Shown here piece after piece: positions 29,948 through 39,682 of a stretch of DNA of 64,000 bases; positions within the stretch are counted from its first letter, which is position 1, and the number at the start of each line of letters is the position of its first letter. Origin of the DNA: Scytonema tolypothrichoides VB-61278. GTDB lineage: Bacteria; Cyanobacteriota; Cyanobacteriia; Cyanobacteriales; Nostocaceae. Location of the stretch: the NCBI RefSeq assembly GCF_000828085.3, contig NZ_JXCA02000001.1, forward strand, positions 543,521 to 607,520, in the 5' to 3' direction. The position numbers and the translations under genes were made by a program. The notes beneath the pieces are model-generated. The model searched no databases. It saw nothing but the letters and a program-made list of their open reading frames with translations, and was not told the DNA's origin.

Positions 29948-30520
29948 TTAAACCTCCCCAATAACCTGTGCCGGATTACCCATAACTCGCGCCCGTGGTG
30001 GTACATCTCGGTTCACCATTGCACCTGCCTCCACAAGGGCACCAGCTCCAATATGGACTCCCTTGAGGATTGTGGCGTTCGGTCCAATCCAGACACCGTC
30101 TTCAATAACCACCGGTCGCTTTACGATTTCTGGTCGCGGTAAGGTCTTGCCCAGGGGTGAACAGGCGATCGCATCAGCAATGCGTTCAGCAGGTGCGATC
30201 GGATGAAAGTCAGTATCAGCAAGTGTCGTATTCCACCCAATCACAACGTAGCTGCCAATGCGAACTTCTAACTCGCACAAAAGTACAGAGTTTGTGAAGT
30301 AGCAGTAGTCGCCAATCTCGACCTGCCCCTTCTCACCAATATCAAAGTGGACACCGTCCATAGTACAGTGGTCACCGATTATGAGTCCCTGTGTCTTGCG
30401 GCTATGGAATCGCTTGAACGCAAGATTGCCCATGATGACTGTGTTTGAACCAATTTGGACATTCTCTGGAAAATCCGTAATTGCCCTGTAGTCCGACTGC
30501 TGATTCGTTAAATCGCTCAC
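29948..30520 (-). CDS. Hexapeptide-repeat (LbH) acyltransferase 2
   Basis: 190 residues, paralogous in fold to its neighbour: [40 protein letters not shown] and [12 protein letters not shown]. The N-terminal half has further hexapeptide turns ([31 protein letters not shown]). The start is GTG at 30520 with GGAGAG upstream. It probably modifies a sugar together with the downstream acyltransferase; two such genes in a row may give two acylation sites or a heteromeric trimer. Confidence 0.8.
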   Translation of the reverse strand: MSDLTNQQSDYRAITDFPENVQIGSNTVIMGNLAFKRFHSRKTQGLIIGDHCTMDGVHFDIGEKGQVEIGDYCYFTNSVLLCELEVRIGSYVVIGWNTTLADTDFHPIAPAERIADAIACSPLGKTLPRPEIVKRPVVIEDGVWIGPNATILKGVHIGAGALVEAGAMVNRDVPPRARVMGNPAQVIGEV

Positions 30521-30535
30521 TTTTGCTCTCCTGGA

Positions 30536-32344
30536 TTATACTGATTCAGAATGGATGATTGTTCGGCTGGACTGGGTTTGGTGCAGGCGATAGTACAGCC
30601 CACGAGCGTTTAGCAATGCTTGATGGGTTCCTATCTCCGCAATTCCTCCTCGTTCCAACACCACGATCCGGTCTGCTCGTTGTACTGTCGAGAGGCGATG
30701 GGCAATAATAAACGTAGTTCGTCCTGCCATCAGTCGCTCTAATGCCTCCAACAGCAGAAACTCGGTTTGAGCATCCAAAGCAGAGGTGGGTTCATCCAGA
30801 ATCAACACTGGGGCATCTTTGAGCAAGGCACGGGCGATCGCCAACCGTTGCTTCTCTCCCCCTGAAAGCGTAGCTCCTCGCTCACCAATCACCGTGTCAT
30901 AACCTTGAGGTAATCGTTGAATAAAGCTGTCAGCATTGGCGGCTTGGGCGGCGGCGACAATTGCTTCGCGGCTAGCACCAACACAGCCATAGGCAATGTT
31001 CTCGGCGATGGTTAGCGGTAGTAGAAACGGCTCTTGCAACACCAAGGCAATCTGCTCGCGTAGGGTTTGCAGTTGCACCTCTCGGATATCTACCCCATCA
31101 AAGAGGACTCGTCCCTGCCAAGGATCGAAAAAACGGGGAATCAGGGAAACCAGGGTACTCTTACCAACTCCTGTCTCTCCGACTAGGGCGATCATTTCCC
31201 CTGGCTGTGCTTCCAAGGAAATGTCTTGGACTATGGGTTTCCCATCCTGGTACCCGAAGCTGACTTTCTCTAAGCATACGTATCCACTCGCTTTACCAGG
31301 TTGTAAAAGCAGAGGTTTAGCACCAGGAATTTCCCGTACTTCCTCCTTGGCGTCTAACACCTCTAGTACTCTCATAGCACTAGCTGCTGCAGCTGCAAAA
31401 CCAGACGACATGTAAGCCAAAGTCTCCATCGGCACATACAAGGAGGCGAGATAAGAAAGGAAGACTAGTAAAGACCCAATTGAAAGTGACCCATTCAGAA
31501 CCTGGAAACCGCCAAGTAGCATGATTGCTGCTGTTCCGACTGCGGTTACCCCGCTCACCCCAATTTTGAATTGCATCTGGGCAAGGATAGCACGCAAACA
31601 AGCTTGGAGCGCTTTTTGGGACAGGTAGCGAAAGCGCTCATCTTCGTGTGCTTCGCGACCGAATGCTTGAACAATTGGTAGCGCTGTTAACGTCTGCTCG
31701 CCAAGCGCCATAATCTCGCCTTCAAATTGTTGATGCTGATAGGTTCGCTCAATCATGGGCTTGTTAAAGACCCAAATAAGTAAGACAATCAAAGGAGCAA
31801 CAACCAGCGAGAGCAGTGAAAGGAAATGATTCAGTTGCCACATAACAACGAACATGGCTACCAGATTCACCACGGAAGTCAGCACGGGTAGAAAAACCCC
31901 CATCGCCAGATTCCGAATACAGATGCTGTCAGTCATGACTCGCCGGACGAGATCGCCAGATCGCTGTTGGGTGTGAAACATCAGGGAAAGATGCTGTAGA
32001 CGATGAAACAGTGCTGCTCCCAAGTCATAACCCATTTGACTGCCAACGCCAGCACCAACATAATCTTGGAGCAGACGAACTCCTTCACTGGCTAGAAATA
32101 GAACGATTGTGGCACCTGCTAAGGAACCAAGTAGCGCAGTATCGGCATCACCAGCTAAGGTTTTGAGCCAAACAAGAGTATTTGGCAGAGGTTGGTTACC
32201 TAGGATGCAATCAACAATCAACTTTAAAGGCCAGGGCTTGAGCACATTCAGCCCGACATTAATGAACATCAGCAGCAGCACAAATGCGAGTCCGCGCCAA
32301 CGGACTCGGGCGTAACGTGCCAATCGTAGCCACCACGGTTTCAT
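30536..32344 (-). CDS. ABC exporter half-transporter (MsbA-like) 1
   Basis: 602 residues, six membrane helices (about 15-310) fused to an ATPase. Walker A GETGVGKST, Q-loop VLQEPFLLP, signature LSGGEKQR, Walker B VLILDEP, D-loop SALDAQT and switch His in IIAHRLSTV are all intact. Its ATG overlaps the stop of the upstream half-transporter (ATGA at 32341-32344), so the two are translationally coupled and probably act as a heterodimer. In this setting it may flip a lipid-linked glycan or export polysaccharide. Confidence 0.92.
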   Translation of the reverse strand: MKPWWLRLARYARVRWRGLAFVLLLMFINVGLNVLKPWPLKLIVDCILGNQPLPNTLVWLKTLAGDADTALLGSLAGATIVLFLASEGVRLLQDYVGAGVGSQMGYDLGAALFHRLQHLSLMFHTQQRSGDLVRRVMTDSICIRNLAMGVFLPVLTSVVNLVAMFVVMWQLNHFLSLLSLVVAPLIVLLIWVFNKPMIERTYQHQQFEGEIMALGEQTLTALPIVQAFGREAHEDERFRYLSQKALQACLRAILAQMQFKIGVSGVTAVGTAAIMLLGGFQVLNGSLSIGSLLVFLSYLASLYVPMETLAYMSSGFAAAAASAMRVLEVLDAKEEVREIPGAKPLLLQPGKASGYVCLEKVSFGYQDGKPIVQDISLEAQPGEMIALVGETGVGKSTLVSLIPRFFDPWQGRVLFDGVDIREVQLQTLREQIALVLQEPFLLPLTIAENIAYGCVGASREAIVAAAQAANADSFIQRLPQGYDTVIGERGATLSGGEKQRLAIARALLKDAPVLILDEPTSALDAQTEFLLLEALERLMAGRTTFIIAHRLSTVQRADRIVVLERGGIAEIGTHQALLNARGLYYRLHQTQSSRTIIHSESV

Positions 32345-34170
32345 AAGACGATCTCCTGCGGCGGATCGGAAAACTGCAAGGAATGCAAACGCTTGTAGAG
32401 ACCAGAAGCAGCTAGTAACTCCTGGTGCGTTCCCATCTCCACAATCCTACCCTGGTCCAGCACTACGATCCGATCCGCCCGGAGAATAGTAGAGAGGCGA
32501 TGAGCAATAATAAATACTGTCCGCCCGTGCATCAAGCGCTCTAAAGCTGACAACAGCAGCATTTCAGTCTGGGCATCGAGAGCAGAAGTGGGTTCGTCGA
32601 GAATGAGTACTGGCGCATCCTTAAGCAGCGCGCGTGCGATCGCCAGCCGCTGTTTCTGTCCGCCAGAAAGGATAGCTCCTCTTTCACTCAGAACAGTGTC
32701 ATACCCCTGAGGCAGCTGCCGGATGAATTCGTCCGCCCTAGCTGCTTTCGCGGCTGCGACAATCTCCTCAAAGCTGGCTCCCGGACGACCGTAAGCAATG
32801 TTCTGTGCCACCGAGAGTGGCAAAAGAAACGGCTCCTGTAACACTAGGGCAATCTGCTCGCGCAGGCTTTTGAGTTGCACGTCTCGTACGTCCACCCCAT
32901 CGAAAAGGACTCGTCCCTGCCAGGGATCAAAGAAACGAGGAATGAGAGAGACCAACGTACTCTTACCAGCACCTGTCGCACCGACCAAAGCAATAGTTTC
33001 TCCCGGTCGCGCTTCTAGGGTAATATCTTGCAGGATAGGATAGTCAACATCGTAACCGAAAGTAACTTCCTCTAGACATATATGTCCCCGCTCAGAAGCT
33101 GCACGAACAGGCAATAATTTGGATCCTGGGGCATCCTGCACTCCATCTTTAGCGTCCAAAATCTCTAGCACTCTATCCATATTGGCTTCCACAGACTTTA
33201 GACTTCCGTAGATGCCAAACAAGCCCCGAAATGCTCCTTGTATGGATTGTAGATATGCCAAGAAAACCAGCAGGCTACCGACACTCATCGCTCCCGATAA
33301 CACCTGCAGCCCGCCGACATAGAGGACAACCGCATTACCAACCGTTGTCACAGAACCATTGGCAAGACCGTAAGTACTTTTGAGCAGGGTTTCGCGTTGC
33401 GAAATCGTAACTGCATCTTGAGACAGGTGCTTAAACTGCTGGGTATTGTAACTCTCTCTGGTAAATGCCTGAATCATTGGGATTGCTGTGAGCGTTTGGT
33501 GGACAAAACTGGTGAGGCGAGACTGCGCTTCGCGATTCAGCTTTGTCCTTAGCTTGAGTCGGGAACCAAAGACGAGGGCAAAACCAGCCATCATTGGTGC
33601 AACTAACAGCGTTATCAGCGTCAGTAAAGAATTCAGGTTCCAGGCGACTATGCTAATAGTGAGGAGCATAAGCAGATGCTGCACAGGTGAAATGAGCACA
33701 GCACCGACCAAGGTATATACACAATAGGAATCTCCTGTCAAGCGGCTCAAAGAATCGCCGACAGTACGCTGGCTATGGAACAGCAGTGAAAGGCGTTGAA
33801 GACGAGAGAACTGGTTTTGAGCCAGTTCGTAGACCATACCTTGCCCAGCAGCACTCCAAGCCCAGCTCAAGCCTGTGTCAAGGGTTGCGTTCAAAGCATA
33901 AAGTCCGAGGCTACCCAAAGCAGCGACAATGACCAGCAGTTGCGGCGTCAGGGATATGTTAAAGTTCCCAAACGGATAAACTAGGGGGGGGAGGGCTGCC
34001 TGAGACAGGGCGTAATCCACCAGAATTTTCATTGGCCAAGGTTGAAGTGTTGCGGTGGCTGAAGTGCCAGCCGTCAGACCGAGGATTACTATTATGGTAC
34101 GCCACTGGCGCAGCGGATATTGGAGCAAGCGCCCATATCGGTGCATCATTGCTTTTAACCCTTGCCTCAT
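32341..34170 (-). CDS. ABC exporter half-transporter (MsbA-like) 2
   Basis: 609 residues with the same layout: membrane domain about 20-315, then Walker A GATGAGKST, Q-loop VLQEPFLLP, signature LSGGQKQR, Walker B VLILDEP and IIAHRLSTI. Both ATP sites of the pair look competent, unlike degenerate heterodimeric exporters. ATG at 34170 is taken; the MMHRYGRLL start seven codons later is also possible. The segment upstream is the TTCCCT repeat block at 34200-34310. Confidence 0.92.
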   Translation of the reverse strand: MRQGLKAMMHRYGRLLQYPLRQWRTIIVILGLTAGTSATATLQPWPMKILVDYALSQAALPPLVYPFGNFNISLTPQLLVIVAALGSLGLYALNATLDTGLSWAWSAAGQGMVYELAQNQFSRLQRLSLLFHSQRTVGDSLSRLTGDSYCVYTLVGAVLISPVQHLLMLLTISIVAWNLNSLLTLITLLVAPMMAGFALVFGSRLKLRTKLNREAQSRLTSFVHQTLTAIPMIQAFTRESYNTQQFKHLSQDAVTISQRETLLKSTYGLANGSVTTVGNAVVLYVGGLQVLSGAMSVGSLLVFLAYLQSIQGAFRGLFGIYGSLKSVEANMDRVLEILDAKDGVQDAPGSKLLPVRAASERGHICLEEVTFGYDVDYPILQDITLEARPGETIALVGATGAGKSTLVSLIPRFFDPWQGRVLFDGVDVRDVQLKSLREQIALVLQEPFLLPLSVAQNIAYGRPGASFEEIVAAAKAARADEFIRQLPQGYDTVLSERGAILSGGQKQRLAIARALLKDAPVLILDEPTSALDAQTEMLLLSALERLMHGRTVFIIAHRLSTILRADRIVVLDQGRIVEMGTHQELLAASGLYKRLHSLQFSDPPQEIVL

Positions 34171-34194
34171 TTACAAATTCACCTCTCGTCTGAC

Positions 34195-34312
34195 CATTTG
34201 CTCACTTATCAGTTATCAGTTACCCTGTTCCCTACTTTCTGTTCCCTACTTTCTGTTCCCTATTTTCTGTTCCCTGTTCCCTATTCCCTGTTCCCTATTC
34301 ACTGTTCAGTAA
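34195..34312. repeat. CTGTTCCCT-type heptamer repeat block
   Basis: About twelve imperfect units related to TGTTCCC and TATTCCC, preceded by TTATCAGTTATCAGTTAC and ending in ACTGTTCAGTAATAACTG. It separates the exporter genes from the small membrane protein upstream and codes for that protein's last residues. Same family as the repeats at 4374, 37220 and 52930. Confidence 0.85.
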
Positions 34313-34895
34313 TAACTGTTAATGCACTTCGCACGACAGGCTTGGTGCTATTACCGTGTATCGGCAGCAGGTGGAGTTTTTTGGCGACAATCTCCAGTAC
34401 GTGGTACAGAGTACGCCCTAGGCAAAAGTTCTGATAAAAAATGACGCTCGCGTTGAGTACGGCGAATAAAAATGTAATTAAAGCTACTTCTTGCATTCCC
34501 AGAAGTATTGCCACAACTGTGTAGACAAAATACGCAAGCATAGCCATAGTGGCAAACTGTGACATCCTGAGTGCACAACGCAGCCTCAGTAATCTCTTGT
34601 TGCCGCCATGATTTTCAGTACACACTTTAACCTGAATTTTTGACCAGATCCCCCGAGAAATCTCCAAATCCCAGTTGCTCCACCCTTGATCGACAGCGAT
34701 GAAATAGTTGTAGGAGAGGAGGAAATCCATGACCTCTTGAAGTAGGTTTTCCTTCTCCAATCCTTCGTCTGTCCAGTAGGACAACTCATAGGCACAAGCG
34801 CGCCAAGAAATATGTACTCTGTACGCTGATTTAACAAACTTTACCAACCCCGGTTGAGTGAGTGTTTGAGTTTTTTGACTAGAAACTGCTTCCAT
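34299..34895 (-). CDS. Small membrane protein of the glycan locus, unknown function
   Basis: About 198 residues, not recognised. A soluble N-terminal half (VHISWRACAYELSYWTDEGL, then YFIAVDQGWSNWDLEISRG) is followed by two adjacent membrane helices (about 120-165: MAMLAYFVYTVVAILLG and ALITFLFAVLNASVIFYQN). The last residues (ALTVITEQ) come from the repeat block. It lies 54 bp after the GH-GT2 gene and its soluble half may act with that enzyme. ATG 34895 is preferred; TTG 34901 has an AGGAG nearer its usual distance, so the choice is open. Confidence 0.65.
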   Translation of the reverse strand: MEAVSSQKTQTLTQPGLVKFVKSAYRVHISWRACAYELSYWTDEGLEKENLLQEVMDFLLSYNYFIAVDQGWSNWDLEISRGIWSKIQVKVCTENHGGNKRLLRLRCALRMSQFATMAMLAYFVYTVVAILLGMQEVALITFLFAVLNASVIFYQNFCLGRTLYHVLEIVAKKLHLLPIHGNSTKPVVRSALTVITEQ

Positions 34896-34948
34896 ATCCA
34901 AACCACTCCTTTTGTTGACGTATTGAACCCAAACGCAAACTGCTATAT

Positions 34949-37024
34949 TTACGGCCTATCAAACTTTATCGGCTCCACCTTGGTGAGTTGCTTGATACGC
35001 CACCGATAGCGCTCTACACTACGTACAAGAGGACCTAGGTAGATTAACAGAGCAACAAGTAAGCGTGCCTTCACTCCCTGAAAACGGGAGTCAATCCGCG
35101 CCTGTAGGGCACCAGCTACACACCAGATACAAGAGATCAAGAACATTGCTGCACCTACCCAGGGGCGATCGCCAGACAAGAGTGCAGACACAAACACTAT
35201 CATTGCCACCACATTCCACTCCAGTGTCAGAGGGAGGTAAGAAATGAGGGATCCAGAAGGTTCATACAGGGTTTGAAACAAACCGCGACCAAAAACACCA
35301 GAGTAAATCACTGGTTGACCAAAACGAAGAAACGCAGATAAATCTCCGTAGATTCTCCCAGCCCAACTGGGTTGTCCAAAAAGGTTAAAGCGGTTGGGAT
35401 GCTTAAAATAAACCAGCGCCTCTGCCTTACCATAGCCTCGCTGTTGCTTAAGATACGCATCTACTGTGTTACGGCGAAAGTGCCATACTATTGCAGCTGG
35501 GCTGAAGCCAATCGCGTAACCTTTGTCTTGCAGCCGCCAGCATATATCAACATCGTCACCTGCTGCACGATACTGCCGGTCGAAGCCGTCAATTTCCTGT
35601 AAAACCTCCCGACGAAAAGCCATGTTGCAGCCAGCAATATGTTCGGCTATATCATCGCTCAAAAGTACGTGGGTTGGTACGCCCGGAGACACAGCAACGC
35701 AAGCAGGAACAAGAGAGTCTTCAGGAGGAGATAAATTTGGACCACCAACTGCTGCCAAACCTGAGGAAAGAAACTTTGCGACTAGGTAGGTGAGCCAGTC
35801 TGGATCTGCCATACAATCAGAATCGGTAAAGGCAACAATCTCGCCCGTCGCTGCAGCTATGCCGACGTTGCGTGCTGCGCTTAGTCCCTTATTTTCCTGG
35901 CTAATCAGGCGTACGTAGTCGTAGTACTGTGTAATTTCTAGAGTGCGATCGCTAGATCCATCATTAACTACAATGACTTCATAATTAGGGTAGTTGATTT
36001 GTTTAAGAGAAACTAGGCAACTGTCCATAGTCCGCTCAGCATTGTAAGCGCAAACAACTACTGAGACTTTGGGATACTCCGGTAGCACTGGCGGCAGAGG
36101 CGCTGTGTAATACTGTTGCACAGTGTCGAACGCAGGCTTTTTGTTACGTTCAGCATCAACCAAGCCAAAAGCCCAATCTTGTATGGCATGCCCGCCGGTA
36201 AACCACTCGTCAGTCCAAGAAAAAACTATCGTCCCTGCTGCTCCCATGTCAAAACTTGATGACAACTTCTGGGAAAGAATCTCAGCTTGGGCTTGGTTTC
36301 CCTCACGTATAGAGTCAACACCAAACTCACTCAGCACCAGAGGTTTATCCTCGGCTAAGTTATGGAGTCGGCAGAGGTAAGAGCGAAAATCTTTTTCCCG
36401 ATGCAGGTAGACGTTAAAGCATAAAAAATCAGTAAAGTCAATATTTAAATATTCAGTACAGGGATAATTGGCATAGCTGACGAGAGTTTCACTATCGCTG
36501 TCTTTTGCTACCGCCATTAACTCTTTGACAAAAGCACGAACCCGTTTTTGACCATGCCACCGCACAACATCTGCAGGAATTTCATTGCCCACCAAATAGG
36601 CAAAGACACCGGGATGATTCCGGCAGGCGTTAACTCCGGTGGCAATGCAGTTACGGATTTCTGCCTGAACAGCAGAGGAGTCAAGGAAGGCGATATGCTG
36701 AGCCCAGGGGATGCCAATGAGCAGTCTTAGACCATAAGCTGCAGCGAGATCCAAAAGCCAATCAGGTGGAACAGTATAGACCCGTAGACAGTTAGCCCCC
36801 AACTGTGCCATCATGGCAAAGTCTTTCTCTACAACTGGTTTTTCTGGAAAAGGCAGACCGTGTGTACCGGTGGAGAACGGACCATAGCTTACTCCTTTGA
36901 GGAAAAACTTCTGATCTCCGAGAAAGAAAAATTTGCCCTGGACTGTAACTTTCCCCGTATTTGTTGACGTTGTAGGGCTGCGCTCGTAAGATGATATCAG
37001 ATTTTGCAAAATACCCCCCACCAT
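34949..37024 (-). CDS. Glycoside hydrolase-GT2 fusion protein
   Basis: About 691 residues (numbers here from the upstream TTG, three codons longer). An N-terminal TIM-barrel glycosidase domain of the GH2/GH5 clan (about 30-310) has FFLKGVSYGPF, LGANCLRVYT, acid/base Glu151 in YLVGNEIP and nucleophile Glu236 in PLVLSEFGVDS. It is joined to a GT2 domain (about 320-560) with VSVVVCAYNAERT, VVNDGSSDRT, the metal motif TDSDC (403-407) and a late D/W region (AAGDDVDICWRL). Two or three membrane helices follow (about 620-675). The pairing of a clan-A glycosidase with a synthase in one chain suggests transglycosylation or trimming tied to polysaccharide synthesis. It is the first gene of the minus-strand locus. 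Confidence 0.85.
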   Translation of the reverse strand: MVGGILQNLISSYERSPTTSTNTGKVTVQGKFFFLGDQKFFLKGVSYGPFSTGTHGLPFPEKPVVEKDFAMMAQLGANCLRVYTVPPDWLLDLAAAYGLRLLIGIPWAQHIAFLDSSAVQAEIRNCIATGVNACRNHPGVFAYLVGNEIPADVVRWHGQKRVRAFVKELMAVAKDSDSETLVSYANYPCTEYLNIDFTDFLCFNVYLHREKDFRSYLCRLHNLAEDKPLVLSEFGVDSIREGNQAQAEILSQKLSSSFDMGAAGTIVFSWTDEWFTGGHAIQDWAFGLVDAERNKKPAFDTVQQYYTAPLPPVLPEYPKVSVVVCAYNAERTMDSCLVSLKQINYPNYEVIVVNDGSSDRTLEITQYYDYVRLISQENKGLSAARNVGIAAATGEIVAFTDSDCMADPDWLTYLVAKFLSSGLAAVGGPNLSPPEDSLVPACVAVSPGVPTHVLLSDDIAEHIAGCNMAFRREVLQEIDGFDRQYRAAGDDVDICWRLQDKGYAIGFSPAAIVWHFRRNTVDAYLKQQRGYGKAEALVYFKHPNRFNLFGQPSWAGRIYGDLSAFLRFGQPVIYSGVFGRGLFQTLYEPSGSLISYLPLTLEWNVVAMIVFVSALLSGDRPWVGAAMFLISCIWCVAGALQARIDSRFQGVKARLLVALLIYLGPLVRSVERYRWRIKQLTKVEPIKFDRP

Positions 37025-37033
37025 TGACTGCAA

Positions 37034-37309
37034 ATTCGCGTTTCTCGTTTTAGAGCTATTTTTAGTCGCAACAGACCAGTCTTATCCCCCTGGGGTGGAA
37101 CGAACTGTTTCTGAGATAACAGTGTGAAAGAGTTGTGTTTGCGATCGCGTCCAGGAAAATGTATAACTTAACGTTTGAGTTTTGTAAGGTTGGTCTGTTT
37201 CTGTCCTGAAGTAGAGCAAAGCCTAAATTAACAGTGAACAGTGAACAGTTACCTACGCAGTGAACAGGGAAACTGGTAACTGGTAACTGATAACTGATAA
37301 CTGAGTTGG
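37034..37309. repeat. GTGAACA / TAACTGA repeat block
   Basis: Between the glycan locus and the NACHT gene. Positions 37228-37300 hold AACAGTGAACAGTGAACAG and TGGTAACTGGTAACTGATAA units of the same repeat class seen at 52930. The remainder, with one GCGATCGCG HIP1-like site, shows no gene. Confidence 0.8.
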
Positions 37310-39682
37310 TCAACCGTATTGAAAAACATCAGTACATTCATAATTGCCTAGTACATAAGCAGATGTTTTAGTGACGGGTAGTAACAACGTTGCTAAAATC
37401 TGGTCTCGCACGAAGGGAGTGACTTCACAACCGCTTTTAAGGCAATCCACTAATAACTGGTTGAGGACGTAGTACTGCTTGAGCACTTTCTTGTGCTGCT
37501 CGCTGAACTGCCATTGATGACCAATGTTGCAACACCTAAGCATCACAAACCTCAATTGCTTAGCCCAAGTTTGACAACCATTAGTGTTGCACCATTCTTT
37601 CAATCTTTCTCTGTCTTGATCTCGGTATGGTAGTTGTTCTTTAAGTTGTTGCAGCGATCGCTGCAAGTCAGGGTTACTGACAAGAGTTCGCTCATCAGGA
37701 AAAGCAAAGTTGAGAGCAAAAACTCGCTCTAAAGGTGAATTGCAAGGTTGAGTAAAGCTTAGGGATAATAGACGGCTAAGAGCCAGATCTATTGCCAAAT
37801 CAGGGGCAAGATTATCAGCAACCTTGGGATCAATCGCAAGGGAGAGAGCCAAGTCATGAGTCAATGTCAGATCTTCAGCAAGGACTAGTGACAGGTAAAA
37901 GGCACGAATAGCTGCTTCTTTGTAAGGAGATTTAACTGAAAGTGACTTCGCTTTGAGCCAGATGAGAAACTCCTGCAATTGCTTATCAAAAGTCACAAGT
38001 GCATCAATGTGTTGCTTCATTAACTGAAGCAGACCAGTGGCATCACCTAACAAACCAGCCGTAAGTAAAAAGACTTTGTGCCAACGGGGTTCGTTCAGAT
38101 GGCTGACCAGATCGAGGAGTTTTTCTTGTAATATCTCTGGTTGAGGACTAGTAACAATGTTTCTCGCTGTTAAATACTCTTGAAACGTCAGATGCGAGAA
38201 TGAGTAAATTAAGTGCGATCGCTCTACCAGTAGTCCATGTGCCTCAAACGATTTCAGCACAGCCTGACTACTGAGTTGCAGTACTTCCGGCTCAACTTGG
38301 CTAGTGGGTAAGTTACGGAGATAGTCGGCGATATATTGCCGGACATTGCTTTTTGTAAAAAAGTAACGTTCTTGCTTAAAGGTGATTGCAGCAATCTGAC
38401 TGAGCAGTTTGAGCTTATGGGGTAAAGACAAATCACTACAAATTCTATCGCGTTTAATGTTTCTCGCTTCATCCCACCGGTTGAGCAAAATGTTCAATGC
38501 TTGCTTGTAAAGTTCCACCCGTCTAGCAGGAAAGTCTGAACGGGCTTGAAACACACAACAAGCCAGATTGAGCAAAAGCGGCGTCACGGCTAGTTCTCGA
38601 ATTTGTTGATTTTCCGATAACTGCAACTTTTGCATGAACTCACAAGCCTTGGCTTGTCCTTTTTCCTTCTCATTCCTACTGACGTTGACAAACCACTTTT
38701 GGACAAAGGCTTCGATTTGGGGCAGGTCAAAATCGGCAATCTCAACATCAGTAAATCCTTCAAATTGGTACTGATAGGTCGCAATCCGACAAGTGATAAT
38801 AAACTGATTTTTATAATACTCCTCAGACAACTGGCGAATTTTTTTGATGATTTCGGCTCTATCATCTTCTGGAACTTCATCCAAGCCATCCAGTAAGATC
38901 AACATTCTACCTTGAGCAAGTAATGTTTGGATTTGCTGTTCGCAAGTCCCGAAGTCGGCAAGTTCAGTACTGATATAATTCAATAAACTAAAGTCCCCTG
39001 TTTCTGTTGCATCCTCAGCAAAGTTTTTCAGTCGGATAAAAATCGGCACTCGATCTGATAAGAAGTTGCCTTGATTACATTGCAGGGCGATATGTTGTAA
39101 AAAAGTGGTTTTTCCAGAGCCTGGTTTGCCTAACACCATTAGTTTAGGATAGGTCGCAATGACCTGCATGGCTAACTTACGTTCCTGACAAACTTCACCT
39201 AAACCAAAGCGATCAAATTCTTGAACAAAGTCTTGCAATTCAAAGATATCTAACCATCTTTGACCAGTCAGATTATTGAGAATATTGACATTAACATAAA
39301 TGTCTTCTAACTCAATTGGTTGAGCAATATCTAACAACCGCATAGTGCCGCATTGGGCTTGAATTTTATCGCTGCGGCACGAGCGTACCATTTGCACTAA
39401 GGTATTGATATCGCAGGAGTTGTTCAAGATTTCTCTGTTTTGCGTTGGTAGCTTTTGAGTTGGTAGTTCAGCAATTTCTTGCCAATCCAAACCAAGTTTA
39501 AAGCAAATTTCCATGAAGTTTTGACGTTCAATCGGCTTGCCTGTAAAAAACTTCCAAATTGGCTGCCGAGTTTCTAGCCCGACTTCACTTGCTAGATATT
39601 CCTGCGTCCATTCCCTAACTTGAAATGCCTTTTTTGCTTTTTGAATCCCTAAGGTAGATGCTTTTAGTGAACGCCTTGCCAT
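37310..39682 (-). CDS. NACHT-domain NTPase with N-terminal HTH
   Basis: 790 residues. N-terminal XRE-like helix-turn-helix (about 9-70, EWTQEYLASEVGLETRQPIW). NACHT NTPase: Walker A GKPGSGKTT (185-193), Walker B LILLDGLDEV (261-270), a sensor-like ITCR segment, and the following helical domain (LAVTPLLLNLAC). The C-terminal region has a Cys/His-rich segment (CCNIGHQWQFSEQHKKVLKQ, LLVDCLKSGCEVTPFVRDQI) like the NCH2 tail I recall from cyanobacterial NACHT proteins; that assignment is from memory. Bacterial NACHT proteins include anti-phage STAND sensors; HTH-NACHT types may instead regulate genes. It stands alone, divergent from the methyltransferase gene with 1.2 kb between. Confidence 0.88.
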   Translation of the reverse strand: MARRSLKASTLGIQKAKKAFQVREWTQEYLASEVGLETRQPIWKFFTGKPIERQNFMEICFKLGLDWQEIAELPTQKLPTQNREILNNSCDINTLVQMVRSCRSDKIQAQCGTMRLLDIAQPIELEDIYVNVNILNNLTGQRWLDIFELQDFVQEFDRFGLGEVCQERKLAMQVIATYPKLMVLGKPGSGKTTFLQHIALQCNQGNFLSDRVPIFIRLKNFAEDATETGDFSLLNYISTELADFGTCEQQIQTLLAQGRMLILLDGLDEVPEDDRAEIIKKIRQLSEEYYKNQFIITCRIATYQYQFEGFTDVEIADFDLPQIEAFVQKWFVNVSRNEKEKGQAKACEFMQKLQLSENQQIRELAVTPLLLNLACCVFQARSDFPARRVELYKQALNILLNRWDEARNIKRDRICSDLSLPHKLKLLSQIAAITFKQERYFFTKSNVRQYIADYLRNLPTSQVEPEVLQLSSQAVLKSFEAHGLLVERSHLIYSFSHLTFQEYLTARNIVTSPQPEILQEKLLDLVSHLNEPRWHKVFLLTAGLLGDATGLLQLMKQHIDALVTFDKQLQEFLIWLKAKSLSVKSPYKEAAIRAFYLSLVLAEDLTLTHDLALSLAIDPKVADNLAPDLAIDLALSRLLSLSFTQPCNSPLERVFALNFAFPDERTLVSNPDLQRSLQQLKEQLPYRDQDRERLKEWCNTNGCQTWAKQLRFVMLRCCNIGHQWQFSEQHKKVLKQYYVLNQLLVDCLKSGCEVTPFVRDQILATLLLPVTKTSAYVLGNYECTDVFQYG

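Noticed and set aside
34195..34312. Heptamer blocks as possible CRISPR repeats (also at 4374, 37228, 52933)
   Set aside because: Units are 7 bp with no unique spacers and no cas genes nearby; they are STRR repeats.
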